NCBI RefSeq assembly: GCF_963678635.1
Contig: NC_087065.1
Location: 32,921,679 to 32,985,678 of the forward strand
Length of the DNA: 64,000 bases
Source of the DNA: Symsagittifera roscoffensis
Taxonomy: Eukaryota > Xenacoelomorpha > Acoela > Convolutidae
Reading direction: 5' to 3'
Part shown: piece by piece, positions 21,775-30,760 of the stretch
How the letters are laid out: every line of letters starts with the position of its first letter
How positions within the stretch are numbered: the first letter of the stretch is position 1
Translations under genes and position numbers: made by a program
Notes under the pieces: model-generated
Databases searched by the model: none
Told to the model about the DNA's origin: nothing
What the model saw: only the letters and a program-made list of their open reading frames with translations

Positions 21775-22411
21775 ATGTTTCATATTGTAGCAGCTAGTTC
21801 CCTGTTCCACAGCATCAACACCCTTAACACATGCGAGAAAAAGCGTTACGAGAACCTTGTTACAGCAATTCTTGGCCTATCTCTTAATAATAACTTGATG
21901 AACCAGAGAAGGAACCTCCAACGATTACTGGAAGAAAGTCCATTGACGGAAAAAAGTGGTTTTGTGGAACGACGTGGTGAACAACACCATTAGCAATCAC
22001 AGAACAAACAACTATCGCCCAGCCGGTGTCGAGGAGCTGACAAACTATTTGAAGTCGAAGAAGCAGCAGATATTGGCGATCGTTTATTGCAGAAGAGAAG
22101 CAACGCCCGACTTGTTTAGTCAGCTTCTCGGCACAGGAGTGCTGATTATTCCAGCAACAAAACGGCGACTCTCCAAGAGCAAGCAAAACGACCCGGAGCA
22201 GCTCAAGGAATATTTGAAGCTGCACCATAGTGCTGAATTGGAGCTGAAAACTCTGCGATTGGTATTGGCACAAAAAGAAAGGCTGTCAGATCTGACTGGC
22301 AATATCAGGGGCAAAACACAGAGACCATCACAGACAAAGAAGAAAGCGAAGGCAAGACGTGAGCAGAAGCTGAAGGCAGAGGAAGTGTCTGCGCTTCAAA
22401 GACAGCGGTGA
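21775..22411 (+). pseudogene. Unrecognised upstream PLE frame, split by a frameshift
   Basis: The ATG at 21775 opens a 72-codon frame of helical, basic sequence. A run of six A at 21950-21955 marks the point where protein-like sequence shifts to the frame that then runs from 21956 to 22411 (about 150 codons). The second part reads V-L-W-N-D-V-V-N-N, later A-I-V-Y-C-R-R-E-A-T-P-D-L-F, and ends in a Lys/Arg-rich nucleic-acid-binding-like tail. I recognise no domain. Position before the RT, inside the pseudo-LTRs, suggests a PLE-encoded accessory or N-terminal protein, but it could be a separate captured gene. Confidence 0.5.
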
Positions 22412-22641
22412 GAAGAGTGTGATTTGTTTTGCTTTGTGCCTTGTGAGTTTCACTTCTCGTGGCCTGCAAAACAATGATCACAGTACTTTTGCGTGTTGTT
22501 TGGCTCAGACAAATTTTAAAAAGAAAACCAACTTGGAAAATTGTGTTAGACTATTAAAAAACCTTAACACAAGTTCAAGTATCTGTACATAGACTGAAAT
22601 TTCTGAGAAAATGTCTGAAAAACGATTTATTACCGGACTTT

Positions 22642-24626
22642 TTGAAGTTTAGGGTCCCCGAGAATGTTTTTTTTTCGGACCAAATCGTGCATAATTTTCA
22701 ATTGAAACTATTAAGGACTGAAACTTCTAGGGCAAATGAGGATAGGAAAAGGTATGAGGAGATGCTAAGGAAAGCAAGATCACTGGTGCAAAAAGAAACC
22801 GACGAACAGTGGTGGGCATCCATTTTCCACTTCGTGGGGCGTCAAGTTGAGGCAAGCTTAAAGACAACATCAGAACACCATAGAAAAAAATTAGAAAAAC
22901 TGTCCGAGAGACATGATAAACCTCTTGGGGGAGAAATGAGCGATCAGTTAAGGTGCTTGATAACATTGAACTGCCTGGATGGGTACATGAAGTGCTATCA
23001 ATGGGCCCAAAGCATCCCATTAGAGACAATTTTAGCGAAACACACTTTTTGGCGGATGTCGACATTTTCCTCTCACATTTAAAAAGTCCAAAAAACATCT
23101 TTTGAAACTTTATATAAAATTGAAGCCGCGACAAAGGCATATGCAAAAAACGTACGGCAAACCCCAAGAGACAAAGCCATTGAAAAAACGAGGAAAGGTC
23201 TTGAGATAATGGGTTGCTGGGTGTCCCTTTTGATAAGGGGGTTGGTTTTTGCATAATGAGGAAAAAAACGTATAAATCAAAGCTGGAATCCTTGTTGCAA
23301 TCTGCTCAGTTTGTGAAAAACAGTTGCAACCACTGATGAGGTTATACTGAAAATTGAGAAGGAACTTAACAAAGAGTTACTAGCCATGAACAAATAACAC
23401 GAGATAAGTTATCATGTATATTCTAAGATGAGGTCAACAGGGGGGCAACCCGCTCGTTTGTACGGTTTAGCTAAGGTACACAAGGCTGAGACACCCCTAC
23501 GACCAGTACTACCACTTCCAGGCAGCTCGTATGAGAGTCTTAACGAGATGCTTGCAAAATTTTTTGACAACATCGATGAAGCCAATATAGAAACCAATAC
23601 TAAAGATGCCAGAGAAACAATTGAAAACATTGCTCTAGATCCGGATGAAACCATAATATCTCTTGATGTGAAAGGATTGTACACTAACGTTCCCCTGAAG
23701 GAGGCAATTGAAATTGCTCTACAGAAGCTGTACAGCCAGGAGTCTCCTCCTGAAATTCAAAGAGCAACCATGAAAAGGCTTTTGAATATGGCGGTCAGCA
23801 AAGTATATTTCAAGCGCAATGATCCATGGTAAGTACAAATTGATGGTTTGGCAATGGCGCGTCCCTCGCTGTAATTCTGGCAAACTTATGGCTGAAACAG
23901 TTTGAGTTTGCTCTAAGACAAGAACCAGTGGGAACGGAGATACAGCAAATTAATGATAAAAACGGTTTGTGCCCATGTTGCAGCATGAAAGTCACATATA
24001 GACCAAAGGGAGTTGAATGGGAGAGTTGCAGAAACTGGTATCATCTAAAATGCGGAAAAATATCTGATGACGTATACGCACCAGTAACCGAGATATTCTG
24101 ATAATGTGAAAGCTGCTGCCGCGCTAAGAACAAGGAGAAGGATACTCCCCAGCTGAAATTGTTTTTCAGGTATGTGGATAACATTGTTAGAACAGTCAGA
24201 GGGGAGCCGAGTTGCCTTCTCGATGCCGCCGATTCTCTTCATCCAAATCTGCAGTTCACTCTAGAGGAAACTATTTCGGAGGGGAGTTTTCCGTTCCTGC
24301 ATTTGAACATAAATGTTTCGCAGGGTAGGGGTGAAACATGGAAATGGTATCAAAAACCAACAAGTACAGGGACTATACTGAACTATAGAAGCTGCGCCCC
24401 AACTCAGTATAAGCGTAGTGTTATCCAAGGCCCTGTACACAGGGTTTTTAGGGGTACATCTATCTGGGAGCAATTTGATAAGGCTATGGAAACTAATAGG
24501 GCGCATTGGCTGACAAATCAGTACCCTGAAAATTGGTCCGCAAAGAATGCTTCAGACGCCCTGTGCAAAATCATCGAGGGTAAGGTAGCACTTCCACCTA
24601 TGTCGGACAAACTGTTCGTCATTTGA
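22642..24626 (+). pseudogene. Penelope-like reverse transcriptase, several frames
   Basis: Frame 22642-23082 is the PLE N-terminal region (K-K-L-E-K-L-S-E-R-H). Frame 23428-23832 has R-L-Y-G-L-A-K-V-H-K, the PLE signature, and the motif A strand L-D-V-K-G-L-Y-T-N-V-P. After a one-base frame change near 23848, G-L-A-M-G then A-S-L-A-V-I-L-A-N-L is RT motif B. A PHD-like insert follows, two stops at 24099-24104, then the catalytic box at 24171-24182 reading Y-V-D-N in place of YVDD, and F-P-F-L-H-L-N (motif E). The second Asp change plus stops inactivate it. PLE RTs prime from nicked DNA ends. Confidence 0.85.
23970..24122 (+). pseudogene. PHD-type zinc finger inserted between RT motif B and the YVDD box
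   Basis: In the RT frame, C-P-C-C is followed at normal PHD distances by W-E-S-C, R-N-W-Y-H-L-K-C, and after the stop pair C-E-S-C. Spacing matches C4HC3: C-x2-C, (W)-x2-C, x4-H-x2-C, C-x2-C. The third Cys is Trp, one base away from Cys. A TGA at 24099-24101 lies where PHD fingers usually have a Trp. PHD fingers read histone tails, so a role in chromatin targeting is a possible inference. Confidence 0.7.
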
Positions 24627-24861
24627 CCACTGGAATTGAGGAACATAAGAAAACATACTCACTGGTAGACTCATTATTACCTCCACCTTCAGCAATGCCA
24701 ACTTGAGGGAAATAGCGGAGAGCTTACTTGGGAAAATTATAGATGGGTCAAACAACAAAACTAAATTGTTAACACTAGAGGCAATACATATCAGGAAAGA
24801 GAAACTGAGCTTGAACTAGCGCAATGAGTTTAGGAGCATGGAATTTACACTGAAATTTTAG
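24597..24861 (+). pseudogene. PLE GIY-YIG endonuclease domain of the main copy
   Basis: In a frame one base off the RT, T-Y-V-G-Q-T-V-R-H-L is the YIG half of the GIY-YIG core with its Arg, then E-E-H-K-K. After stops the sequence resumes with L-L-T-L-E-A-I-H-I (the catalytic Glu strand) and ends R-N-E-F-R-S-M-E-F-T-L then TAG at 24859-24861. The domain nicks target DNA for insertion. The copy is broken by a frameshift and internal stops near 24700 and 24815. Confidence 0.8.
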
Positions 24862-24872
24862 TCCAAAAAAAG

Positions 24873-25139
24873 GTACATGTCTAAATCGAAATTATGACTC
24901 AGAAACTTCTAGACAAAATAATTCAAATTTGTTTAAGTAATTTTAAAAGTTAAAAGTATTTTAATCGCAAAAGTAATTTAGAGGTCAACTGTGATTGGCT
25001 AAATTTTTAACATGATGATTTACAACCAAAATGTATGTGAATTATTGTAAATAACATTTGTAAATTGATGTTTTATTGTCATTAAGATTTGTTGCAAAAA
25101 CGTTTGAAAATTACTTTTTAACCAAAAATTCAACAACAA
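24873..25139 (+). repeat. PLE right pseudo-LTR
   Basis: Direct repeat of 21356-21616, starting 11 bases after the endonuclease stop codon. The right copy has small indels relative to the left, so the pair is not fresh. Confidence 0.85.
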
Positions 25140-25199
25140 TATTCTTAGACACGGAAGAGTCTGATGAAAAACAACAACGAACTGAGGAAATATAGTGAT

Positions 25200-25520
25200 T
25201 TACGACCACTCCGAGTTGTAACAATTGTGCCGCTACAATCGTTACAAAGCGATTCCCGAGAATCAGGAAGGTTGTTGGAGCGACGTGAGCAGCCTTCCGG
25301 AAAGAGACAAGACAGCTCTTTGTCCGGATTCAAGATTCCGGAAGGGTCTCGAGAGAGAACTGTAGCTCGTGTTTTTAACAACTTTTAGCTTCCCGGAATG
25401 TCCTGAGTTGAATTTAATTATTATCAAATTCATTTTCAGAATATGAGAAGCTAGGAGTTGAGGGAAAGGGTTGATCCATCTCCAATGGGAATGACGATTT
25501 TATCTAATGAACAAAAACAA
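25200..25520 (+). repeat. PLE-associated dispersed repeat, copy B
   Basis: Collinear with 16140-16440, ending in the same GAGAAGCTAGGAGTTGAGGG and GATCCATCTCC blocks. Copy B carries an internal GTAACAATTGTGCCGCTACAAT palindrome-like segment. The frame at 25164-25388 through it is not protein-like. Confidence 0.75.
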
Positions 25521-25556
25521 TAGTAATATAATAAATAAGTAGTAGCCCTGTTTTTA

Positions 25557-25607
25557 GGAGTAACCTCGTGGTCTGGGGATACTGAGACCCAGCCATGAGC
25601 TCACTAT
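25557..25607 (-). repeat. Inverted partner of 16661-16711
   Basis: Reads AACCTCGTGGTCTGGGGATA then GACCCAGCCATGAGCTCAC, the reverse complement of the block at 16661-16711 with a few mismatches. It is oriented opposite to the neighbouring direct repeat (copy B). Confidence 0.8.
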
Positions 25608-25750
25608 TTTCGCATGTTATTAAGTTAATCTGACCGTTCTGGCCGGTTACATAGCAGTATTTAGACAACCGCGTATTCAGACTGGTCAGTATTCAGACAA
25701 ATACTGTTTCACCCAATCAGAGTCGAGACAAAGAAAAAATTAATAAATGA

Positions 25751-26011
25751 TCCACCTATGTCGGTCAGACAGTCCGACATTTTGCCACGAGGGTCGATGA
25801 ACACCGCAAAGGGGACTCCCCAGTAGGACAACACTTGTTAGAATGTAAAAAGGAGGTAGGCGGTACTGCTGAGCTGAAGTCAGAGATAATAGACCAAACA
25901 GCCAACACTCATAAGCTACTGACACTAGAGGATTTGCATATTTGGAGGGAGAGACCGAAGATCAACACACGCGATGAATTCAGGAGCCGGGAATTAACAC
26001 TAAAATTATAG
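25751..26011 (+). pseudogene. GIY-YIG endonuclease tail, 86 codons uninterrupted
   Basis: Starts T-Y-V-G-Q-T-V-R-H-F-A-T-R with E-H-R-K shortly after, then H-L-L-E-C, and L-L-T-L-E-D-L-H-I carrying the expected catalytic Glu. It ends N-T-R-D-E-F-R-S-R-E-L-T-L-K-L then TAG at 26009-26011. The YIG half, Arg and Glu are intact, but the GIY strand, RT and an ATG are absent, so this is a fragment. It is the best preserved of the three GIY-YIG tails in the window. Confidence 0.8.
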
Positions 26012-26307
26012 TATGTATAACATGGCTAAAAGTTAAAAAACTGACATGTCAGAATCAAAAATGTTCCCAAATCGAAATTTTATAACCAGAAAGAGCAAAA
26101 AACTAAAAAATCTCAGAAGTTTACAGGAAAATGTTATTCATGATTACGTAATTATATTATGTAATTACAGTTGTTCAAATTTGATTGGTTAAAAAGTTTT
26201 AGTGCCTTTTTAGACACGTTTCTCATTTTTCAGATCTTTGATCGTTTTGTAAATATTGTCAAATTACAGAATGTGCGAAAACGTTTGAATTAACATTTTA
26301 AATTTCT

Positions 26308-26337
26308 TATATATATTTATATATATATATATATATG
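26308..26337 (+). repeat. (TA)n microsatellite
   Basis: Short alternating TATATA run with one interruption, inside the 806-bp element. Confidence 0.9.
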
Positions 26338-26463
26338 ATTATTATTTATTTTGGATTATTTATGTCTTTTCTCGATTCTGATTGGTTCATACTGTATTTG
26401 TCTAAATACTGACGAGTATGAATACGCGGTTGTCTAAATACTGGCTGCACTCCGTTCTGGCCG

Positions 26464-26880
26464 AAGCCGGAAACAGTAACGTTTTTGTCGACCCGATGTT
26501 AAAAGGACCACACAAAGAACTGGCTTTTGCAGAGACGGTGAAAAGTATGTAGAACTGTGTTTAGACGCGAGCCAGTCGTTTTATAACCTAGCTTTATTTT
26601 CCGTCGATATGTACTTCCGGGCGAATGTTACAGTTTTGTGTTGAAAATTATGGATTCGTAATTCAGAAGTTCGGGTTCAGTGATATGCCTTAGTGCATAT
26701 ACCTTTGGCTGAATGTTTCTTCGTTTTCATAAATTAGGAGCTTTGGAGCATTGAAATTCATAAAAACCTATAAATATTCTGTAGGTTTTTTGATGAATGA
26801 AGTTTTTTTTGTCAGGTCAGATAAATTTGTCTGCTATGAAAGTTTTTCTGCGTTCAATGTCTCACCCTTTCAGCTAAGAA
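26464..26880 (+). promoter_or_regulatory. 5' flank of DNAAF5 with a 3' splice-acceptor-like site
   Basis: About 420 bases separate the 806-bp element from the start codon. A pyrimidine-rich stretch ends in CTCACCCTTTCAG at 26861-26873, eight bases before the ATG. This is a good 3' splice acceptor. It fits either a 5'UTR intron or spliced-leader trans-splicing. No clear TATA box. Confidence 0.5.
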
Positions 26881-29373
26881 ATGAGTTCAGCGTCCGAAGT
26901 CCTGAAATCTCTAGCCAGACCATTGAACACGCTTGGCGCAGAGAATAAAGTGCAAAGAAGAAAAGCACTGGAGCATATTCGAGCTGAAACAATTGCCAGA
27001 AATATTCCATTGGAAAAAGACCAACTTCAAGCTATTGGCTTAGAATTGCACCGCAAAGTTCTTGTTTGCCTTTCGGATGAATCAGAAAAGTGCAGAGAAT
27101 TATCATTGGATATATTAAAAGATCTCATTGTTATGTGCCCAAATCCTCTAGTTCTTCTTCCTGCGTTTATGCCGATGTTTGTGGACAGACTTGGGCAAGT
27201 TGAACTGGTTGAAGAATCTGAAGAAATTCGACTTTCCCTCGTTCAAACGTTATGTGTAATTATTGACCTAGCTCAACAGGGAGTAGCTCAGTTTCTTAAC
27301 GATTACATAAAAGTTTTACAGCAGACCATAAAAGATGGTTTTGCCGAAGTTAAAAAGGAGAGTTGTAAATGTGCTTCTAAATTGGCAAAAACAATCCCAG
27401 CCTATTTCCACCAGCATTCAGAAAATTTAATTAACCCACTTTTGACTCAAATAAGCCATCAGCACTCTAAAGTTCGTGTTGCGGTGATAGCATGTCTGGG
27501 AGATGTTATCAGGTTTGGAAACAACAAAAGTGTCGAGGATGTGATTTCTCATTTCGCTCAAAGGATTTTTGATCCTATTCCTGCTGTTCGTCTAGCACTG
27601 ACGAATGTGATGGGCGACTGGATGCTCAATTTGCCAGACCGCTACTCGTTTTGGCATAGGATGATACCACTGCTTCTCTCCGCTGTTGATGATTCACACA
27701 TCGAAGTTGCCAATGCTGCTGTGGATTTTTGGAGAAGGGCTGGAAGGCAATTTGAAGAAGAAAACGAGCAAGAATTGAAAGATAAATTAGATTTTTCAGT
27801 GGAATCGCCTGCTTGGTATCCGGAAGGAGTAGAGAGGCCATGCATTGGTTGTCGAGTGCTAATATATCGCAATTTTGGAAAATTCATACATGGAATTCAA
27901 AATGACATCGGTGATTGGGGAGTTGAGACTCGAATCAAGACCGCATCCTTGTTGTATCAATGCTTGCTCAATGTTGAAGACTCGGTTACTCAGTTTCTTG
28001 CAAAAGTTTTCAGTGCATTGCAAAAAGGCGCATTGGACGAAGACAAGCAAGTGAAAAAGTACATTGCAGCCTGCGCAGAAATGATAGGATATTTCGTTAA
28101 TCCAGAAAGTTGGTGTAAAATTCTTCTGCCTGTTGTCAAAGCTGGGCAGAACCATGCTGGTTTAATAATCCTAGCCAACATAATCAGAGGATCACAACCA
28201 GACATACTTAAACACTACTTAGAAGATGTAGTATCCACATGTGCTTCCGACGATGTATGCAGATGTTACCAGCAATCTTCATACCTGCTAGGCCTGCAAT
28301 CATTTGTGGCCGAGCTGTGCAGAAATCAGGTGGCAGATGTCGAGGTTTACAAACAAGAATTGTTTGACATAGTCATTACATCAATGGCGCTGTCAATTGA
28401 CGCTGAAACTCGTAAGCACGGATACCATTGCTTGGAAATTTTGTCGCAGTGCTTAATGTGCGAAGTTGCTGATTTATATTCTCAGTGTACCTCAAAGCTC
28501 TTGGAGAGACTATCAGACAAGAATAAGCTGATGTCCAGCTCCTCGAGCGAGTTTCTTTTATTTGAAGGACTAGTTTTGAGTGCAGGAGCTTCGGTAGGGG
28601 TGGCATTACCGGAAGTTATGCATATGTTCAAATTATATCTTGAACCGGATAAAGAACCAGAGTTGCGGCTCAAGTTTCTAACCGTTCTCTGCAAACTAGT
28701 ACTTACTGCGGGAGAGACTTTGAACAGCCAGGGTCAATTAAGTTTACATTCCATGTCTTTGGCGAAGGATGTCTTAATGCCAAATTTGATCTGGAAAGCC
28801 GGAAGGACCAATGAAGCCACTCGAACTTCAACTATAACTGCTTTATGGGCCATTCTAGAAGGCGAGTTTATCAGCAAACACGACTTGAGAGTAATTGCAG
28901 AAGAAATGGTTCCTTGTCTCACCTCAATGCTGGACGAAGACAGTACAACTGCACGAATTATTGCAACAAAAGCGTTGGGTAGACTGATTTCAACGACATC
29001 ACTGGACCCCGATGAGCTTCATAAAGTAATACCCGACTTGATTAAACGGCTGGATGATAGAGAGAACTCAGTGCGTTTGAAAGTGACCGAAACCCTGATA
29101 GAACTCTCAAATGCACTGCCAAATCCATATAACAGTGGACTGTATAGAGCACACTGTGAGAATATGTATGAGGGTTTGTTGATTCATCTAGACGACCCAG
29201 ACCTGGAGATTCAAGATGCGGTTTTTGAAGTCCTCAAAGCTTCGCTGAGGTTATGTCCGGATTCACTGAGGGATTCGATCAACTCAGTGAAGCATAGACA
29301 CAGGACTCCAACCTATTGCAACAGTCTTCTGGAAGAAATTGACCAAAGAGCTATAGTTGGAGATCAATATTGA
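26881..29373 (+). CDS. DNAAF5: Dynein axonemal assembly factor 5 (HEATR2 family)
   Basis: A single open frame of 830 codons encodes a HEAT-repeat protein collinear with vertebrate DNAAF5 (about 855 residues). The family acts in the cytoplasm with chaperones to pre-assemble outer and inner dynein arms for motile cilia. The best conserved block is residues 180-305 (I-S-H-Q-H-S-K-V-R-V, F-G-N-N-K-S, H-F-A-Q-R, D-R-Y-S-F, then D-K-L-D-F). The C-terminal repeats (about 690-815) contain L-D-D-P and end near residues 806-815 with H-R-H-R-T-P-T-Y-C. The start is the first in-frame ATG and leaves an N-terminus shorter than the human one. No introns, stops or frameshifts are seen, so it is either intronless or a retained retrogene. 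Confidence 0.95.
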   Translation: MSSASEVLKSLARPLNTLGAENKVQRRKALEHIRAETIARNIPLEKDQLQAIGLELHRKVLVCLSDESEKCRELSLDILKDLIVMCPNPLVLLPAFMPMFVDRLGQVELVEESEEIRLSLVQTLCVIIDLAQQGVAQFLNDYIKVLQQTIKDGFAEVKKESCKCASKLAKTIPAYFHQHSENLINPLLTQISHQHSKVRVAVIACLGDVIRFGNNKSVEDVISHFAQRIFDPIPAVRLALTNVMGDWMLNLPDRYSFWHRMIPLLLSAVDDSHIEVANAAVDFWRRAGRQFEEENEQELKDKLDFSVESPAWYPEGVERPCIGCRVLIYRNFGKFIHGIQNDIGDWGVETRIKTASLLYQCLLNVEDSVTQFLAKVFSALQKGALDEDKQVKKYIAACAEMIGYFVNPESWCKILLPVVKAGQNHAGLIILANIIRGSQPDILKHYLEDVVSTCASDDVCRCYQQSSYLLGLQSFVAELCRNQVADVEVYKQELFDIVITSMALSIDAETRKHGYHCLEILSQCLMCEVADLYSQCTSKLLERLSDKNKLMSSSSSEFLLFEGLVLSAGASVGVALPEVMHMFKLYLEPDKEPELRLKFLTVLCKLVLTAGETLNSQGQLSLHSMSLAKDVLMPNLIWKAGRTNEATRTSTITALWAILEGEFISKHDLRVIAEEMVPCLTSMLDEDSTTARIIATKALGRLISTTSLDPDELHKVIPDLIKRLDDRENSVRLKVTETLIELSNALPNPYNSGLYRAHCENMYEGLLIHLDDPDLEIQDAVFEVLKASLRLCPDSLRDSINSVKHRHRTPTYCNSLLEEIDQRAIVGDQY

Positions 29374-29541
29374 ACTGCTGCTTTTGCAACCAACTTTTTG
29401 TTTTTATTTCATATCTTTGCATTGCATATTATTATTCATCTTGAACGTGTACACATAACTACAGTGCTGGTTTAAATTATCCGGCTTAAATGAGCAAAGT
29501 AGAGTTTTTAAACACGTTTTTCTAAAGTTGGGCTGAGAATA
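29374..29541 (+). other. DNAAF5 3' flank
   Basis: Presumed 3'UTR. No AATAAA in the first 200 bases. The nearest canonical hexamer is at 29876, about 500 bases from the stop and inside repeat-like sequence. Confidence 0.5.
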
Positions 29542-30760
29542 GACAAAAATTGATGAGAAGTTAAGTTGGTTAGAATTTTACCAGCATTATTATGTTGCAA
29601 TTTTTTTTGGCGAATTTTGGGCCAAAATTTTACAAGCTACAGTCACGGGGCATAGAAGTAGCAACTTTTTTTTTAATTCAACGAGCAAATGAACGAATTT
29701 TTGTCGTTCTCTTTGAATCTGATTAAGATATAGGGTTATTTTTTTCGCATGCTAGATGCAATTATTTAACACTTAGCCAGGTCAAAATTTGATTTCGAAT
29801 CTTTTTGCGAAGGCGTGAATTGGCCAGCATCTCAAAACTAATTTTAGAAGTGTTCTTTCTGTGGACACCCTCGCAAATAAAATAAGGATTGTAATTGTTG
29901 GGCTTATTTTAGTTCTCTGGGAAACTGGCGAGCTTGATTTTCAGCTTATTCCACCTAAAAACGACCGATAACAGAATTGAAGAAGTAACTTGGACCGGCG
30001 TCCTAAAAAATGTGAGTTTTTTCCGGCTTATTCGCTGAAATAGTTCATTTGTTGACTTATTTTGAAATAAGGTTTATCAGAATTCAACCCGGTTAAGTCA
30101 TTTCAATTAATCTCATCTAGTATGTGTCCAAAAATGAACCCTTTATCTTCAATAGTTTCAGAAAAAAAACAGCCTTCGAAATAAGGTTTATCAGAATTCA
30201 ACCCGGTTAAGTCATTTCAATTAATCTCATCTAGTATGTGTCCAAAAATGAACCCTATATCTTGAATAGTTTCAGAAAAAAACGACAAAGTTGTGCAGAA
30301 AAAATACGTTCATTTTTTAAAACGAAATCAAAAACTTGCAACTTCTAGATCACTTAGACTGTTCAAAGTCAGCCTTTTATTCAGGCCAACAAAGTTTTAA
30401 AAGAATATAACCTCCAAGGATTTACGCAAAACCTGAAAATTTGTTTCATCAAAAAATGTTTTTATATAGTAAAATGACATTTTTTGGCTATCAAACTAAA
30501 ATATATTCATTTATACAGATTTTTGGAGGTTATTTTTTTGTAAAACTTTGTTTGGCTGTATAAGAGGCCGACTTTGATATTGCTTGCTCGTCAATTGACT
30601 CAATAGATTTAGCGTAAGTTTTGATTGACTAAAAGAAGCCAAAATGACCCATTTTTGGGTTGAAATTTTGGCCCCGGAAATTGTTATAATGTTTGCACCA
30701 TAATAGTTTTCATTAGATTCTAAGCATCTTTTTTTTGCCTTATTTGAACCCAATTTGAAA
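29542..30760. mobile_element. Fold-back or MITE-like element downstream of DNAAF5
   Basis: The inner arms 30364-30415 and 30525-30576 are inverted copies about 80% alike (AACAAAGTTTTA and AACCTCC on the left), with a loop of about 110 bases. Weaker inverted similarity extends outward to about 29542-29640 on the left and 30630-30720 on the right (ATTATGGTGCAA / GGCCAAAAT phrases). A related outer segment also lies downstream of MVD at 61761-61830. The full element boundaries and any target duplication are not clear. Confidence 0.5.
30063..30290 (+). repeat. 114-bp tandem duplication
   Basis: GAAATAAGGTTTATCAGAAT starts at 30064 and again at 30178. Only a handful of substitutions separate the two copies, so the event is recent. 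Confidence 0.97.

Larger units (their letters stand above)
21356..25139 (+). mobile_element. Penelope-like element with direct pseudo-LTRs
   Basis: A PLE body with RT and GIY-YIG endonuclease lies between two direct repeats, 21356-21616 and 24873-25139, both beginning GTACATGTCTAAATCGAAAT. This is the pseudo-LTR layout reported for Penelope-like retroelements. The interior holds an unrecognised upstream frame (21775-22411), the RT region (22642-24626) with a PHD-type insert, and the GIY-YIG tail to 24861. Stops and frameshifts make it inactive, but long stretches read cleanly, so it decayed later than the Gypsy element at the window start. Confidence 0.85.
25634..26463 (+). mobile_element. 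806-bp element with inverted ends, 12-bp target duplication and a GIY-YIG frame
   Basis: CCGTTCTGGCCG occurs at 25634-25645 and 26452-26463, directly flanking an 806-bp insert (25646-26451). Its ends are inverted: CAGTATTTAGACAACCGCG starts at 25655 and reappears as reverse complement ending at 26443, with similarity continuing for about 95 bases through CCAATCAGARTCGAGA. Inside is an unbroken GIY-YIG tail and PLE-like 3' sequence. It may be a 5'-truncated PLE with inverted terminal repeats, or a TIR element that captured a PLE tail. Confidence 0.75.

Noticed and set aside
23829-23835. GGTAAGT, a 5' splice donor-like sequence in the PLE RT
   Set aside because: The RT motif continues directly through it. 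A one-base frameshift explains the break, and no acceptor resumes the frame.
25161-25167. CTGATGA, the core of a hammerhead ribozyme, in the PLE pseudo-LTR vicinity
   Set aside because: PLEs are known to carry hammerheads, but no stem II with a GAAA at the right distance could be drawn here. The CTGATGAG at about 23333 lies inside coding sequence with a very weak stem.
27626-28922. Several minus-strand frames inside DNAAF5
   Set aside because: Antisense shadows of a conserved + strand coding sequence.
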